From: Anaerolineales bacterium
GTDB taxonomy: Bacteria; Chloroflexota; Anaerolineae; Anaerolineales; Villigracilaceae
Reading direction: 5' to 3'
Length of the DNA: 8,827 nucleotides
NCBI GenBank assembly: GCA_025966435.1
Contig: JAICRQ010000117.1
Location: 1 to 8,827, forward strand
Part shown: positions 1 through 6,261 of the stretch, one piece after another
Numbering within the stretch: position 1 is the first letter of the stretch
Layout of the letters: the number at the start of each line of letters is the position of its first letter
The notes under the pieces: generated by a model
Seen by the model: only the letters and a program-made list of their open reading frames with translations
Told to the model about the DNA's origin: nothing
Database searches by the model: none
Translations under genes and position numbers: made by a program

Positions 1-1
1 C

Positions 2-229
2 GGTTCCACACTGGGGATTTTCGACATTCCCCTGATTCCCTGCTCGGGAACCTTTCGAGTCATCAGCATCCAGGGCGAGACGCTTGAACTGAAAGCCGAA
101 AGGCTGCAGGGTGAATGCGGGCAAGCCGATTCGGAGTCGCTGGAGCTGCTGCCGGACGGAACGCTGCGCTATCAATCCAAAGGAAAAGGCTGGGAAACAC
201 AGGGTATTTTGCGACGTATGAATCAGTAA
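2..229 (+). CDS. 3' end of an unidentified protein (5' truncated by window edge)
   Basis: An open frame enters from the left edge and ends at TAA 227-229, leaving the last 75 residues. The visible part is soluble, beta-rich in appearance and free of membrane segments. It has two cysteines (in IPCSGT and GECGQ) and a C-terminal stretch reading LLPDGTLRYQSKGKGW followed by a basic end, RRMNQ. The PDGTLRY and GW pattern looks like a small beta-sheet domain of a secreted or lipid-anchored protein, but I do not recognise a family. The downstream glucosidase begins within 4-13 nt of the stop with no room for a promoter, so the two are probably cotranscribed. That this is real coding sequence rests on the clean frame, normal composition and the operonic junction. 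Confidence 0.7.
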   Translation, partial: GSTLGIFDIPLIPCSGTFRVISIQGETLELKAERLQGECGQADSESLELLPDGTLRYQSKGKGWETQGILRRMNQ

Positions 230-233
230 AGAG

Positions 234-1928
234 ATGGGAGATATGAATCGAGCCTGGTGGAAGGAATGTGTTGTTTATCAGATCTATCCGCGCAGTTTTT
301 ATGACAGCAACGGAGATGGGATCGGTGATTTACGGGGAATCCTGCAAAAGCTCGATTATCTGAAGGAGCTTGGCATCGATGTGGTCTGGCTGTGTCCGGT
401 GTACAAATCTCCTAACGATGATAATGGTTACGACATCAGTGATTATCAGAATATTATGGGCGAATTTGGAACACTGGCAGACTGGGAAGACTTGCTCGCG
501 GAAATGCACAAACGCGGCATCAGGCTGGTGATGGACCTGGTGGTAAACCATACCTCGGACGAGCATCCCTGGTTTATTGAATCCCGCAAATCGAAGGACA
601 ATCCCTACCGCGATTTCTACATCTGGCGTCCTGCCAGAGATGGACAGGAGCCGAATAACTGGCGCTCGTTTTTTAGCGGTTCCGCCTGGGGATATGACGA
701 GCAGACGGATGAATATTATCTGCACCTTTTTTCGAAAAAACAGCCAGACCTGAATTGGGAAAACCCCCGGGTGCGTGAAGAAATCTATACGATGATGGAT
801 TGGTGGCTGCAAAAAGGGATCGATGGCTTTCGGATGGATGTCATTAATATGATCTCCAAAGTGCCCGGGCTCCCCGATGCACCTGAGGTGACCCAGGACC
901 GCTACCAGTTCGGCGGACAATATTTCATTAACGGGCCGCGCTTGATGGAGTTTCTGACGGAAATGAAACAAAAGGTGCTTTCCCGTTACGATATTCTCAC
1001 TGTAGGGGAAACGCCTCTTGTCACTACCCAGGATGCTATCCAGATCGCCAATGAGGAAACAGGGGTACTGAAGATGGTCTTCCAGTTTGAACATATGGAT
1101 TTGAGCGCAGAAATGGGAGCCGAGCCCGGAACGAGCAAATCATCCAGACTTCTGGACTTGAAGGCTGTCATGTCCCGCTGGCAAAGGGACCTGGATGGGC
1201 ACGCCTGGAATAGCATTTACCTCGGGAATCACGACCAGCCCCGATCGGTATCTCAATTTGGGGATGATGGTCCATACAGGGTGGAATCTGCCAAGCTGCT
1301 GGGGACGTTTACCCACATGCTCCAGGGCACGCCTTATATATATCAGGGGGATGAGATCGGGATGACGAATGTCGCTTTTGATTCGATTGAAGAGTATCGG
1401 GACGTGGCAACCCGGAATATGTATAAGGAAGCAGTGGAGAAAAAAGGACTGGATCCCGCGGACGTGTTGAAGATTGTCCATGCGAAAAGCCGTGACAACG
1501 CCCGCACGCCCATGCAATGGGACTCAAGCGAACATGCCGGCTTTACCAACGGGGCACCGTGGATCCGGGTCAACCCGAATTATGAAGACATCAATGTCGC
1601 GAATGCACTTGCTGACCCTGACTCTATTTTCTACTACTACCAGAAACTGATCCGACTACGCAGGGAACATCCTGTCATTGTCTATGGCAGCTACAACCTG
1701 CTCCTCGCGGACCATGAAGAAATCTATGCCTTTACTCGAACACTGGCAGATGATCGTTTACTTGTGATATTGAACTTTAGCAGGAACTCGCCAGAGTTTA
1801 ATCTGCCCGAAGGCATTTCCTTTACCAGCACAGAAGTATTGATTAGCAACTATGAAGTGAATTCAGAGGAAGATATTCACGAGATCACACTCCGACCGTT
1901 TGAAGCGCGTGTGTATCGTTTGAGGTAA
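234..1928 (+). CDS. GH13 alpha-glucosidase, oligo-1,6-glucosidase type
   Basis: This cytoplasmic glycoside hydrolase should release glucose from the non-reducing end of short alpha-glucosides such as isomaltose or panose. The 564-residue length is normal for the family. The TIM barrel starts at WWKECVVYQIYPRSF. A calcium-loop motif, DSNGDGIGDL, lies at 24-33, region I DLVVNH at 101-106 and the subfamily marker QPDLN at 170-174. The catalytic residues are visible: nucleophile D202 in GFRMDV, acid/base E259 in VGET, and transition-state stabiliser D334 in NHDQPR. SRDNARTPMQWD and a C-terminal beta domain ending RPFEARVYRL follow. V203, just after the nucleophile, is the residue that in characterised relatives goes with alpha-1,6 preference; maltases usually have Ala or Thr there. 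Trehalose-6-phosphate hydrolase also has Val, so it remains an alternative. There is no signal peptide. The start may be ATG 234 or ATG 243; both have only weak ribosome binding sites (AAAGAG at 228-233 is 9 nt before 243). Confidence 0.93.
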   Translation: MGDMNRAWWKECVVYQIYPRSFYDSNGDGIGDLRGILQKLDYLKELGIDVVWLCPVYKSPNDDNGYDISDYQNIMGEFGTLADWEDLLAEMHKRGIRLVMDLVVNHTSDEHPWFIESRKSKDNPYRDFYIWRPARDGQEPNNWRSFFSGSAWGYDEQTDEYYLHLFSKKQPDLNWENPRVREEIYTMMDWWLQKGIDGFRMDVINMISKVPGLPDAPEVTQDRYQFGGQYFINGPRLMEFLTEMKQKVLSRYDILTVGETPLVTTQDAIQIANEETGVLKMVFQFEHMDLSAEMGAEPGTSKSSRLLDLKAVMSRWQRDLDGHAWNSIYLGNHDQPRSVSQFGDDGPYRVESAKLLGTFTHMLQGTPYIYQGDEIGMTNVAFDSIEEYRDVATRNMYKEAVEKKGLDPADVLKIVHAKSRDNARTPMQWDSSEHAGFTNGAPWIRVNPNYEDINVANALADPDSIFYYYQKLIRLRREHPVIVYGSYNLLLADHEEIYAFTRTLADDRLLVILNFSRNSPEFNLPEGISFTSTEVLISNYEVNSEEDIHEITLRPFEARVYRLR

Positions 1929-2023
1929 TTTCCTTATATCTTTGCTCCCCACGCCGTCCTCAGCATGGAAATTAACGAGCTCGACTCGAACATGATCATA
2001 GGATAGAAAAACTACTGCAAACA

Positions 2024-2035
2024 ATCAAATTTGAT
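2024..2035. promoter_or_regulatory. 12-bp perfect palindrome, possible operator
   Basis: ATCAAATTTGAT is a perfect 12-bp palindrome in the 203-nt gap between the glucosidase and the DUF5666 gene, about 50 nt upstream of the candidate -10 at 2084. Its position and symmetry would suit a dimeric repressor or activator. There is no second copy nearby and no known operator consensus I can assign. A 12-bp AT-rich palindrome can occur by chance, so confidence is low. The rest of the gap holds no recognisable gene or terminator. Confidence 0.25.
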
Positions 2036-2080
2036 AGCCCGGTCATCCCCCCATGGTCAGGCATAGCGGAAAGTCATTTG

Positions 2081-2089
2081 TGCTATGAT
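2081..2089 (+). promoter_or_regulatory. Candidate extended -10 promoter for the DUF5666 lipoprotein gene
   Basis: TGCTATGAT is a TGn-TAnnnT extended -10 element, 42 nt before the chosen ATG at 2132. No TTGACA-like -35 lies 16-18 nt upstream (the sequence there is GC-rich). It resembles the element before the flippase-like gene, TGCTACAAT at 3160-3168. Confidence 0.4.
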
Positions 2090-2131
2090 GAGTTCCAAGG
2101 AAATTATTGATCGTTTCTTTTGGAGGCAGCA

Positions 2132-3127
2132 ATGAATACGAAAATTAAGCTGGCTGTTCGCTGGCCGCTCGTGGCGGGATATCTGGGTCTTATCTTAGTT
2201 TTAATGGCTTGTGCGACGATCAGCAGTGCTGGTACAGGCGCCATTCCAACAGCACCAACAGCGGCTGCTACGCAGGTCACTCCCGAAGCCGCACTGCGAC
2301 TGGAGAAGGGGGCGGTCGAAATTCGCACGGAAGATGGAGATTGGCTGCCTGTGGGAGGCGAAACCACCTTTGAGATTACCGGCGAGCTACAAAGCACAGA
2401 CCCCTGGATGGTCACCGGGAATACCTTTGCCACCCGGGACTCGACCCAGATTGACGAAGGACTGCAAGCCGGCGACCGGGTACGAGTAAAAGGCGTCATT
2501 CTGGAAGATGGGACCTGGCTGGCGTACTCGATTGAACGCGTGGAAGCGGAAGAGCCCTCTGCCCCGGTGATTATTTTGATCGGCAAGGTGGCATCTATCG
2601 ATCCCTGGGTGGTAAACGGGATCACGCTCAACGTGACAAGCGATACCCTGATTGGCGAGGGGATCGAGCCCGAGATGATCGTCAGCGTGAAAATCCTGCT
2701 CCTGGAGGATGGCACCTGGGAAGTGCTGAGCATCGTACCCCTGGCTGATTTTACAGACGTCCCTGGCTGTGCCACCGTGACGGCGACTGTTATCAGCGTG
2801 AGTGGGAATGAAATTCAGCTTGTCGGCTGGCCCGTAATTACACTTGAGGATAATGTGAAGATCGAAGACGATCAGGGTGGCGAGGTGACGCTCAGCGGAG
2901 ATGAGCCGGTCCTGGTGGTCGTATGCTCGTCGGACGATGGACAGATCCGCATCACCCACATCATTATCCTGAATGTCGAGGAAGGCGAAGTTCCGTCGGG
3001 GGAAGGGAGCGAGAAAGTACTGGTCTGCCACAAGCCCGATAAAAAAGGCGGACACACATTGAGTATCGCCTCTTCCGCGGTCGATGCGCACCTGGGTCAC
3101 GGAGATAAATTGGGTCCCTGTCCTTAG
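2132..3127 (+). CDS. Lipoprotein with three DUF5666-like repeats and a Cys/His C-terminal tail
   Basis: A 331-residue exported protein. The N-terminus is a lipoprotein signal: basic residues, a hydrophobic stretch at 13-25 and lipobox LMAC with Cys27 as the lipidated residue. A Thr/Pro/Ala-rich linker (about 35-51) follows. Three beta-type repeats resembling DUF5666 lie at about 80-137, 146-202 and 213-281. The first two are in exact 67-residue register: DPWMVTG at 90-96 against DPWVVNG at 157-163, and EDGTW at 125-129 against 192-196. The third is divergent and holds C213 and C265. The tail carries VCHKPDK (298-304) and HLGHGDKLGPC (320-330), a Cys/His motif seen at the C-terminus of many secreted bacterial proteins. 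Function is unknown; it is probably surface-exposed and anchored in the membrane. ATG 2132 is chosen because GGAGG (2122-2126) lies 5 nt upstream; the TTG at 2120 would overlap that site. Confidence 0.85.
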   Translation: MNTKIKLAVRWPLVAGYLGLILVLMACATISSAGTGAIPTAPTAAATQVTPEAALRLEKGAVEIRTEDGDWLPVGGETTFEITGELQSTDPWMVTGNTFATRDSTQIDEGLQAGDRVRVKGVILEDGTWLAYSIERVEAEEPSAPVIILIGKVASIDPWVVNGITLNVTSDTLIGEGIEPEMIVSVKILLLEDGTWEVLSIVPLADFTDVPGCATVTATVISVSGNEIQLVGWPVITLEDNVKIEDDQGGEVTLSGDEPVLVVVCSSDDGQIRITHIIILNVEEGEVPSGEGSEKVLVCHKPDKKGGHTLSIASSAVDAHLGHGDKLGPCP

Positions 3128-3159
3128 CCCGTTCCACGCGCTATCCTTATGGGGTTTTA

Positions 3160-3168
3160 TGCTACAAT
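3160..3168 (+). promoter_or_regulatory. Extended -10 promoter of the flippase-like gene
   Basis: TGCTACAAT is a good TGn-TACAAT extended -10 located 26 nt before the ATG at 3194 and 33 nt after the preceding stop. There is no convincing -35. Its presence argues against using the in-frame ATG at 3149, which would lie upstream of the transcription start. Confidence 0.55.
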
Positions 3169-3193
3169 CCTGACCGTTCGCCAGGATACAAAC

Positions 3194-4129
3194 ATGACTC
3201 AATGGCTCTCAGAAAACCGCAGATTGCTCCTGCGCCTGTTTGGGACAGTAGTAGCAATTGTGTTGATCGTCCTGTTGATTCGGCAGGAAGGGTGGGCGGA
3301 GATCGTTAACTCCCTCAGGCAAATTTCCCCCGTTAGCTTTTTTCTGGCTCTCGTATCTTTACTGATCTCGCGTGTGTTTGTGATCGCGCGCTGGCATGTG
3401 CTGCTGCGATCGGGTGGGGTCACGATTCCCTTTTCCCGCAGTGCCGAGCTGACGTTGATGGGACTCTTCGCCTCGCACTTCCTTCCGACGACGATCGGTG
3501 GCGATGTCGTCCGCCTGGCGGGTGTGATGCAGATGGGCTTCGACCGCGCCATCTGCCTGGCATCTATCGCCGCGGATCGCCTGGTGGGTCTGGCAGGGAT
3601 GCTGTTCGCGGTCCCCTTCGGGTTGATCCCCGCCTGGGAAAGCTTAGGGCAGGCTGCCTCCCATTCGCTGGCATTGATGGTTGCCCTCCAGCGCCCCTTC
3701 CGTTTTATGCGCCGGACACTCCAAACGTTCTCCACCTGGTGGAATCAGCCGAAAGCATTGTTTACGTCTCTTCTGTGCACGTGGGCGAATATGCTCTTTA
3801 TTTTCCTCGCCATTTACCTGCTCGTGGAGGGGTTAAGCGATCATGTTTCTTTCTGGTTGATCGCCGGTTTGTACAGCCTGGCATACATGGTTACCCTCAT
3901 CCCGATCTCGATCAACGGCTATGGCGTGCAGGAGCTTTCGCTGACATTTCTATTTTTGCACGTGGGCGGTCTGAGCGCCGCGGCGAGTTTGAGCCTGGCT
4001 GTTCTCATTCGCATCCTTTTTATGTTTGCCAGCCTTCCGGGGGCGGTCTTCCTTCCTTCGATATTGCTGGCGGTCAGCCGCCAGAAGAAAGATTCCATGC
4101 CATCTGAACTAAAGATGCGGCATGATTGA
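3194..4129 (+). CDS. Flippase-like integral membrane protein, LPG_synthase_TM / YbhN family
   Basis: A 311-residue, very hydrophobic protein with several predicted membrane helices (the first at about 15-29, the next at about 47-65, and several more to residue ~300). It carries the family landmarks: FLPTTIGGDVVR at 96-107, DRLVGL at 128-133 and PISINGYGVQE ending at 247. This is the membrane domain that in MprF is fused to a lysyl-phosphatidylglycerol synthase and flips the lipid. Here the catalytic synthase domain is absent, so the protein may translocate a lipid or polyprenyl-linked substrate; the substrate is not known. ATG 3194 is preferred over ATG 3149 because AGGA (3183-3186) lies 7 nt upstream and the promoter sits between the two. 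The 3' end overlaps the next gene by 8 nt, implying translational coupling. Confidence 0.85.
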   Translation: MTQWLSENRRLLLRLFGTVVAIVLIVLLIRQEGWAEIVNSLRQISPVSFFLALVSLLISRVFVIARWHVLLRSGGVTIPFSRSAELTLMGLFASHFLPTTIGGDVVRLAGVMQMGFDRAICLASIAADRLVGLAGMLFAVPFGLIPAWESLGQAASHSLALMVALQRPFRFMRRTLQTFSTWWNQPKALFTSLLCTWANMLFIFLAIYLLVEGLSDHVSFWLIAGLYSLAYMVTLIPISINGYGVQELSLTFLFLHVGGLSAAASLSLAVLIRILFMFASLPGAVFLPSILLAVSRQKKDSMPSELKMRHD

Positions 4130-4607
4130 TATCCACAAACAATTGTGTGACCTGCTCGATCAACAAGGTGCAGCCTATCGTGTCATCGAGCATGACCCAG
4201 AGGGGCGTACAGAAATCATCGCAAAGATTCGTGGGAATAAGATAGAACAATCCATCAAGTCCATTGTCGTGCAGGTGCGGCTGAACCGAAAAGAGAATAT
4301 GTATTGTCTTGCAAATGTCCCGGGCGATTGCCGCATCGAGTTTGACGGAATCAAACGTCACTTCGGCGCGGACAGTGTTGCCTTCGCCTCGCGCGAGAAA
4401 GCGCAGGCGTTAACGGGATGCGCTATCGGGGCGATCCCGCCCTTTCCGTTCAGCGACCAGCTTGAGGTCTTGGCGGACCCGCTGATCCGGGAGAATGAGG
4501 AAGTGGTCTTTAACGCCGGTCGCCTAGACCGATCCATTTTTATGAGTCTGGAGGATTACATTCGCATCGCAAAACCGCAGTTTGCCCAAATTGCACTGCG
4601 TGGATGA
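4122..4607 (+). CDS. YbaK/YeaK-type aminoacyl-tRNA deacylase (trans-editing domain)
   Basis: A stand-alone editing domain of the YbaK/ProRS-INS superfamily, 161 residues, expected to hydrolyse mischarged aminoacyl-tRNA in the cytoplasm. Visible landmarks are a conserved lysine in the QSIKSIVV stretch (K46), the GAIPPFPF loop at 103-110, FNAG at 130-133 and the DYIRIAKP end. From memory, the LTGCxxGAIPPF, ADPL and FNAGxLD segments resemble E. coli YeaK more than YbaK. The amino acid and tRNA specificity cannot be read from sequence here. It starts inside the end of the flippase-like gene (8-nt overlap) and has no clear ribosome binding site, so its translation is probably coupled to that gene. 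I see no separate promoter. Confidence 0.88.
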   Translation: MIDIHKQLCDLLDQQGAAYRVIEHDPEGRTEIIAKIRGNKIEQSIKSIVVQVRLNRKENMYCLANVPGDCRIEFDGIKRHFGADSVAFASREKAQALTGCAIGAIPPFPFSDQLEVLADPLIRENEEVVFNAGRLDRSIFMSLEDYIRIAKPQFAQIALRG

Positions 4608-4619
4608 CTCATTTCTATG

Positions 4620-4625
4620 TAAAAT
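4620..4625 (+). promoter_or_regulatory. Candidate -10 element for the DUF3592 gene
   Basis: TAAAAT, preceded by TATG, lies 27 nt before the ATG at 4653 and just after the previous stop codon. No good -35 was found at 16-18 nt. It is weaker than the other candidates but sits in the same position relative to the gene start as the one at 3160. Confidence 0.35.
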
Positions 4626-4652
4626 CGGAACATCCTAACATAGAGGTCTTCC

Positions 4653-5138
4653 ATGTCCAAACTCGACAAAACGCTCGACGCAGTAGGTACAGGGGTGAAT
4701 CGTTTGCAGATCGGCTGCTGGATTCTTTTCGGTAATCTGTTTTTGGCGGCATTCTGTTTGTGGGGTGTCTATGCAGGCTACACAAGCTGGAGATTACAAA
4801 ATGAGGGCGTCACCACCACCGGCACGGTGATTCAGATGGAGGAAAGTAACAGCAGTGAAGGGGGATGTTGCGTGTATTCGCCGGTTGTTGAATTTACTGT
4901 AAATGGACAAACCTATTCTTTTGATGGGGGCAATGCTTCGGACCCGCCTGCGTACCGGGTGGGTGAAGTGGTGAGTGTGATTTATGATCCCTCAGATCCC
5001 AGTACCGCACAAATCAACAAATGGACGGAGCGCTGGCTGTTTCCGATCATCATTATTCCCGCCATGATTTTCACGGCAGCTATTCTCAATTTTTTCATGA
5101 TCCGCGCCTGGAGGCGCGGGGAATACATCGGTGAGTAA
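4653..5138 (+). CDS. DUF3592 domain membrane protein
   Basis: A 161-residue protein with two membrane segments (about 21-43 and 129-150) that flank an extracytoplasmic or cytoplasmic beta domain. The domain shows the usual DUF3592 features: TTTGTVIQMEE (54-64), VVEFTVNGQTYSF (78-90) and YRVGEVVSVIYDP (101-113), followed by a DPSTAQI-like end. A vicinal cysteine pair, C72-C73, in EGGCCVYSP is unusual-looking and could be redox-active or structural. The biochemical role of this family is not known. The start is supported by AGAGG (4642-4646), 6 nt before the ATG. The gene has its own probable promoter and stands alone, with a 173-nt gap after it. Confidence 0.85.
   Translation: MSKLDKTLDAVGTGVNRLQIGCWILFGNLFLAAFCLWGVYAGYTSWRLQNEGVTTTGTVIQMEESNSSEGGCCVYSPVVEFTVNGQTYSFDGGNASDPPAYRVGEVVSVIYDPSDPSTAQINKWTERWLFPIIIIPAMIFTAAILNFFMIRAWRRGEYIGE
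5102..5119 (+). other. GC-rich hairpin in the 3' end of the DUF3592 gene
   Basis: CCGCGCC and GGCGCGG form a perfect 7-bp stem around the tetraloop TGGA, inside codons for RAWRRG near the C-terminus. No T-run follows, so it is not a classical terminator. It could slow ribosomes or stabilise the 3' end, or simply reflect arginine codons. Confidence 0.35.
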
Positions 5139-5229
5139 GGATGAAATTTTCTCTTTCCGCTCGTCTACTATTTAACTTCACCTCGGTTGTCAACTCGCAT
5201 GGCTGGGATTGGAAATTTAAAGGATAGTC

Positions 5230-5253
5230 TCTCCATCTGACGGAAGATGGAGA
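5230..5253. other. 9-bp perfect inverted repeat upstream of the zinc-ribbon operon
   Basis: TCTCCATCT (5230-5238) and AGATGGAGA (5245-5253) are perfect inverted copies separated by six bases. The right arm ends 21 nt before the TATAAT at 5275, so the element covers the -35 region of the candidate promoter. That is where an operator would sit. No T-run follows on either strand, which speaks against a terminator for the DUF3592 gene. Confidence 0.5.
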
Positions 5254-5274
5254 TTGTGATTCTGAGATTAGCTA

Positions 5275-5280
5275 TATAAT
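5275..5280 (+). promoter_or_regulatory. Consensus -10 of the zinc-ribbon/DUF6504/CPBP operon
   Basis: A perfect TATAAT lies 31 nt before the ATG at 5312, preceded by an AT-rich stretch. The only -35-like match is TTGTGA at 5254-5259, with a short 15-bp spacer, and it overlaps the end of the inverted repeat at 5230-5253. A promoter needing an activator, or blocked by a repressor bound at the repeat, would fit. Confidence 0.5.
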
Positions 5281-5311
5281 TCAATAAGCTATTTTCGTTC
5301 TGGAGGCTGAC

Positions 5312-5863
5312 ATGAGATGCCCGGTCTGTAAAACTGTTTTTCTTGGCCCTACTACACTGGTAGAAGGACTTCCCGCCAGGCAGTGTTCAAATTGCAAAGG
5401 CGTCTCAATCTCCTCCAACGTCTATCTCACCTGGCGCAGGACGTTGGGACGTGAATTTCCTGAGAAAGAGGGCGCGCTCCAAATCGACCCCTCGTGGGAA
5501 GTGAAGGAGTTAAAGCTTTGTCCGGACTGTGGTCATATCATGGCGCGCTACAAGATCTTCCCTGATACCGAGTTCTACATCGACCGCTGCCGCAGTTGCA
5601 ACGGGATCTGGCTTGACCACAACGAATGGGATGTGTTGATCGACCGAAACCTGCACGACAACATCAACGAATTCTTTACGCGTCCCTGGCAGGATCATCT
5701 CCGTGCCACAGAGACTCGCAATCATCTGGAGCGGATCTACTTAGAGAAGCTTGGCGAAGAGGATTACGAAAAAGCCAAAGAAGTACGTGAATGGCTCGTT
5801 AATCATTCCATGCGAGGTATGCTGCTTGCCTTCCTGCAGGCGGAAGATCCGTATAAAGTTTAG
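5312..5863 (+). CDS. Double zinc-ribbon protein (TFIIB-type zinc finger family)
   Basis: A 183-residue soluble protein with two four-cysteine zinc ribbons: C3-x2-C6 with C25-x2-C28, and C70-x2-C73 with C93-x2-C96. The second ends in NGIWLD (97-102), the signature of zf-TFIIB family proteins (usually C-x2-C...C-x2-CgGiWLD). A charged helical C-terminal region of about 80 residues follows, rich in Glu, Lys and Trp, with no recognised motif. These proteins are widespread, but their targets (nucleic acid or protein) are generally undetermined. The start is strongly supported by GGAGG (5302-5306), 5 nt before the ATG. It is the first gene of a tight operon: the next gene begins 5 nt after its stop. 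Confidence 0.85.
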   Translation: MRCPVCKTVFLGPTTLVEGLPARQCSNCKGVSISSNVYLTWRRTLGREFPEKEGALQIDPSWEVKELKLCPDCGHIMARYKIFPDTEFYIDRCRSCNGIWLDHNEWDVLIDRNLHDNINEFFTRPWQDHLRATETRNHLERIYLEKLGEEDYEKAKEVREWLVNHSMRGMLLAFLQAEDPYKV

Positions 5864-5868
5864 GTATC

Positions 5869-6261
5869 TTGACAGACAATTATCAACCAATCCACTTTTT
5901 CGACCACCCCATCGAAGTCATTTTCGATACGCCTCCTGCACGAGAGAAAAGCCCAGACTGCCCCAACGGATTTATCTGGGAAGAGAAGACCTACCGGGTT
6001 CTGGAGATGCTTTCTTCCTGGAGTGACTTTACGCGGCGCGGGAAAATGGCGCGCAATATGCGCCCTGCCCATGCGGCGGTCGCATCCAGCCGCGGGTCGT
6101 TGAACGTGGGGCGGTTTTATTTTCGCGTGCGCGTCGCGTTGTCCAGCAGTTCAACGGCTGGACAAACTCAGGTTTTCGATATCTACTATGACCGCGCCAT
6201 GAAAAGTGTGGATGAGCGTAAAGGTCAGTGGTTTTTGTATCGGGAATTGGAAGAGAAATGA
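5869..6261 (+). CDS. DUF6504 family protein (TTG start)
   Basis: A 130-residue soluble protein matching the DUF6504 pattern as I remember it: HFFDHPIEVIFD near the N-terminus (9-20), then CPNGFIWEEKTYRV, a Leu/Trp-containing SSW segment, GRFYFRVRV, VFDIYYDRA and a final WFLYREL. Function is unknown. The TTG at 5869 is taken as the start because an in-frame TAA lies at 5854 and no ATG or GTG precedes the conserved HPIEV region; the ribosome binding site (TAGG, overlapping the previous stop) is weak. It follows the zinc-ribbon gene by 5 nt, and its stop overlaps the CPBP start, so it is the middle gene of an operon. A serine-rich stretch, residues 91-99, is encoded by a perfect palindrome and looks like an insertion between two conserved strands. 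Confidence 0.8.
   Translation: MTDNYQPIHFFDHPIEVIFDTPPAREKSPDCPNGFIWEEKTYRVLEMLSSWSDFTRRGKMARNMRPAHAAVASSRGSLNVGRFYFRVRVALSSSSTAGQTQVFDIYYDRAMKSVDERKGQWFLYRELEEK
6139..6165. repeat. 27-bp interrupted palindrome inside the DUF6504 gene
   Basis: TTGTCCAGC (6139-6147) and GCTGGACAA (6157-6165) are perfect inverted copies around a 9-nt loop. The element covers exactly nine codons in phase (LSSSSTAGQ) between the conserved GRFYFRVRV and VFDIYYDRA blocks. It shares the nonamer CCAGCAGTT with the stem-loop between the convergent genes (minus strand of 7087-7117). Confidence 0.6.

Noticed and set aside
330..1094. 254-codon open frame on the minus strand inside the glucosidase gene
   Set aside because: It lies wholly antisense to a gene with all catalytic motifs, has no recognisable domain or ribosome binding site, and reads like a shadow frame.
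3149..3193. Upstream in-frame ATG extending the flippase-like protein by 15 residues
   Set aside because: The extended -10 at 3160-3168 lies inside that extension, and the AGGA at 3183-3186 serves the ATG at 3194.
2387..3202. 271-codon minus-strand open frame over the DUF5666 gene
   Set aside because: The plus-strand frame has a lipoprotein signal, internal repeats and a strong ribosome binding site; the antisense frame shows no motif.
5869..5874. TTGACA hexamer at the start of the DUF6504 gene, a possible -35
   Set aside because: No TATAAT-like sequence lies 15-19 nt downstream, and the TTG serves as the start codon of a gene only 5 nt after the previous stop.
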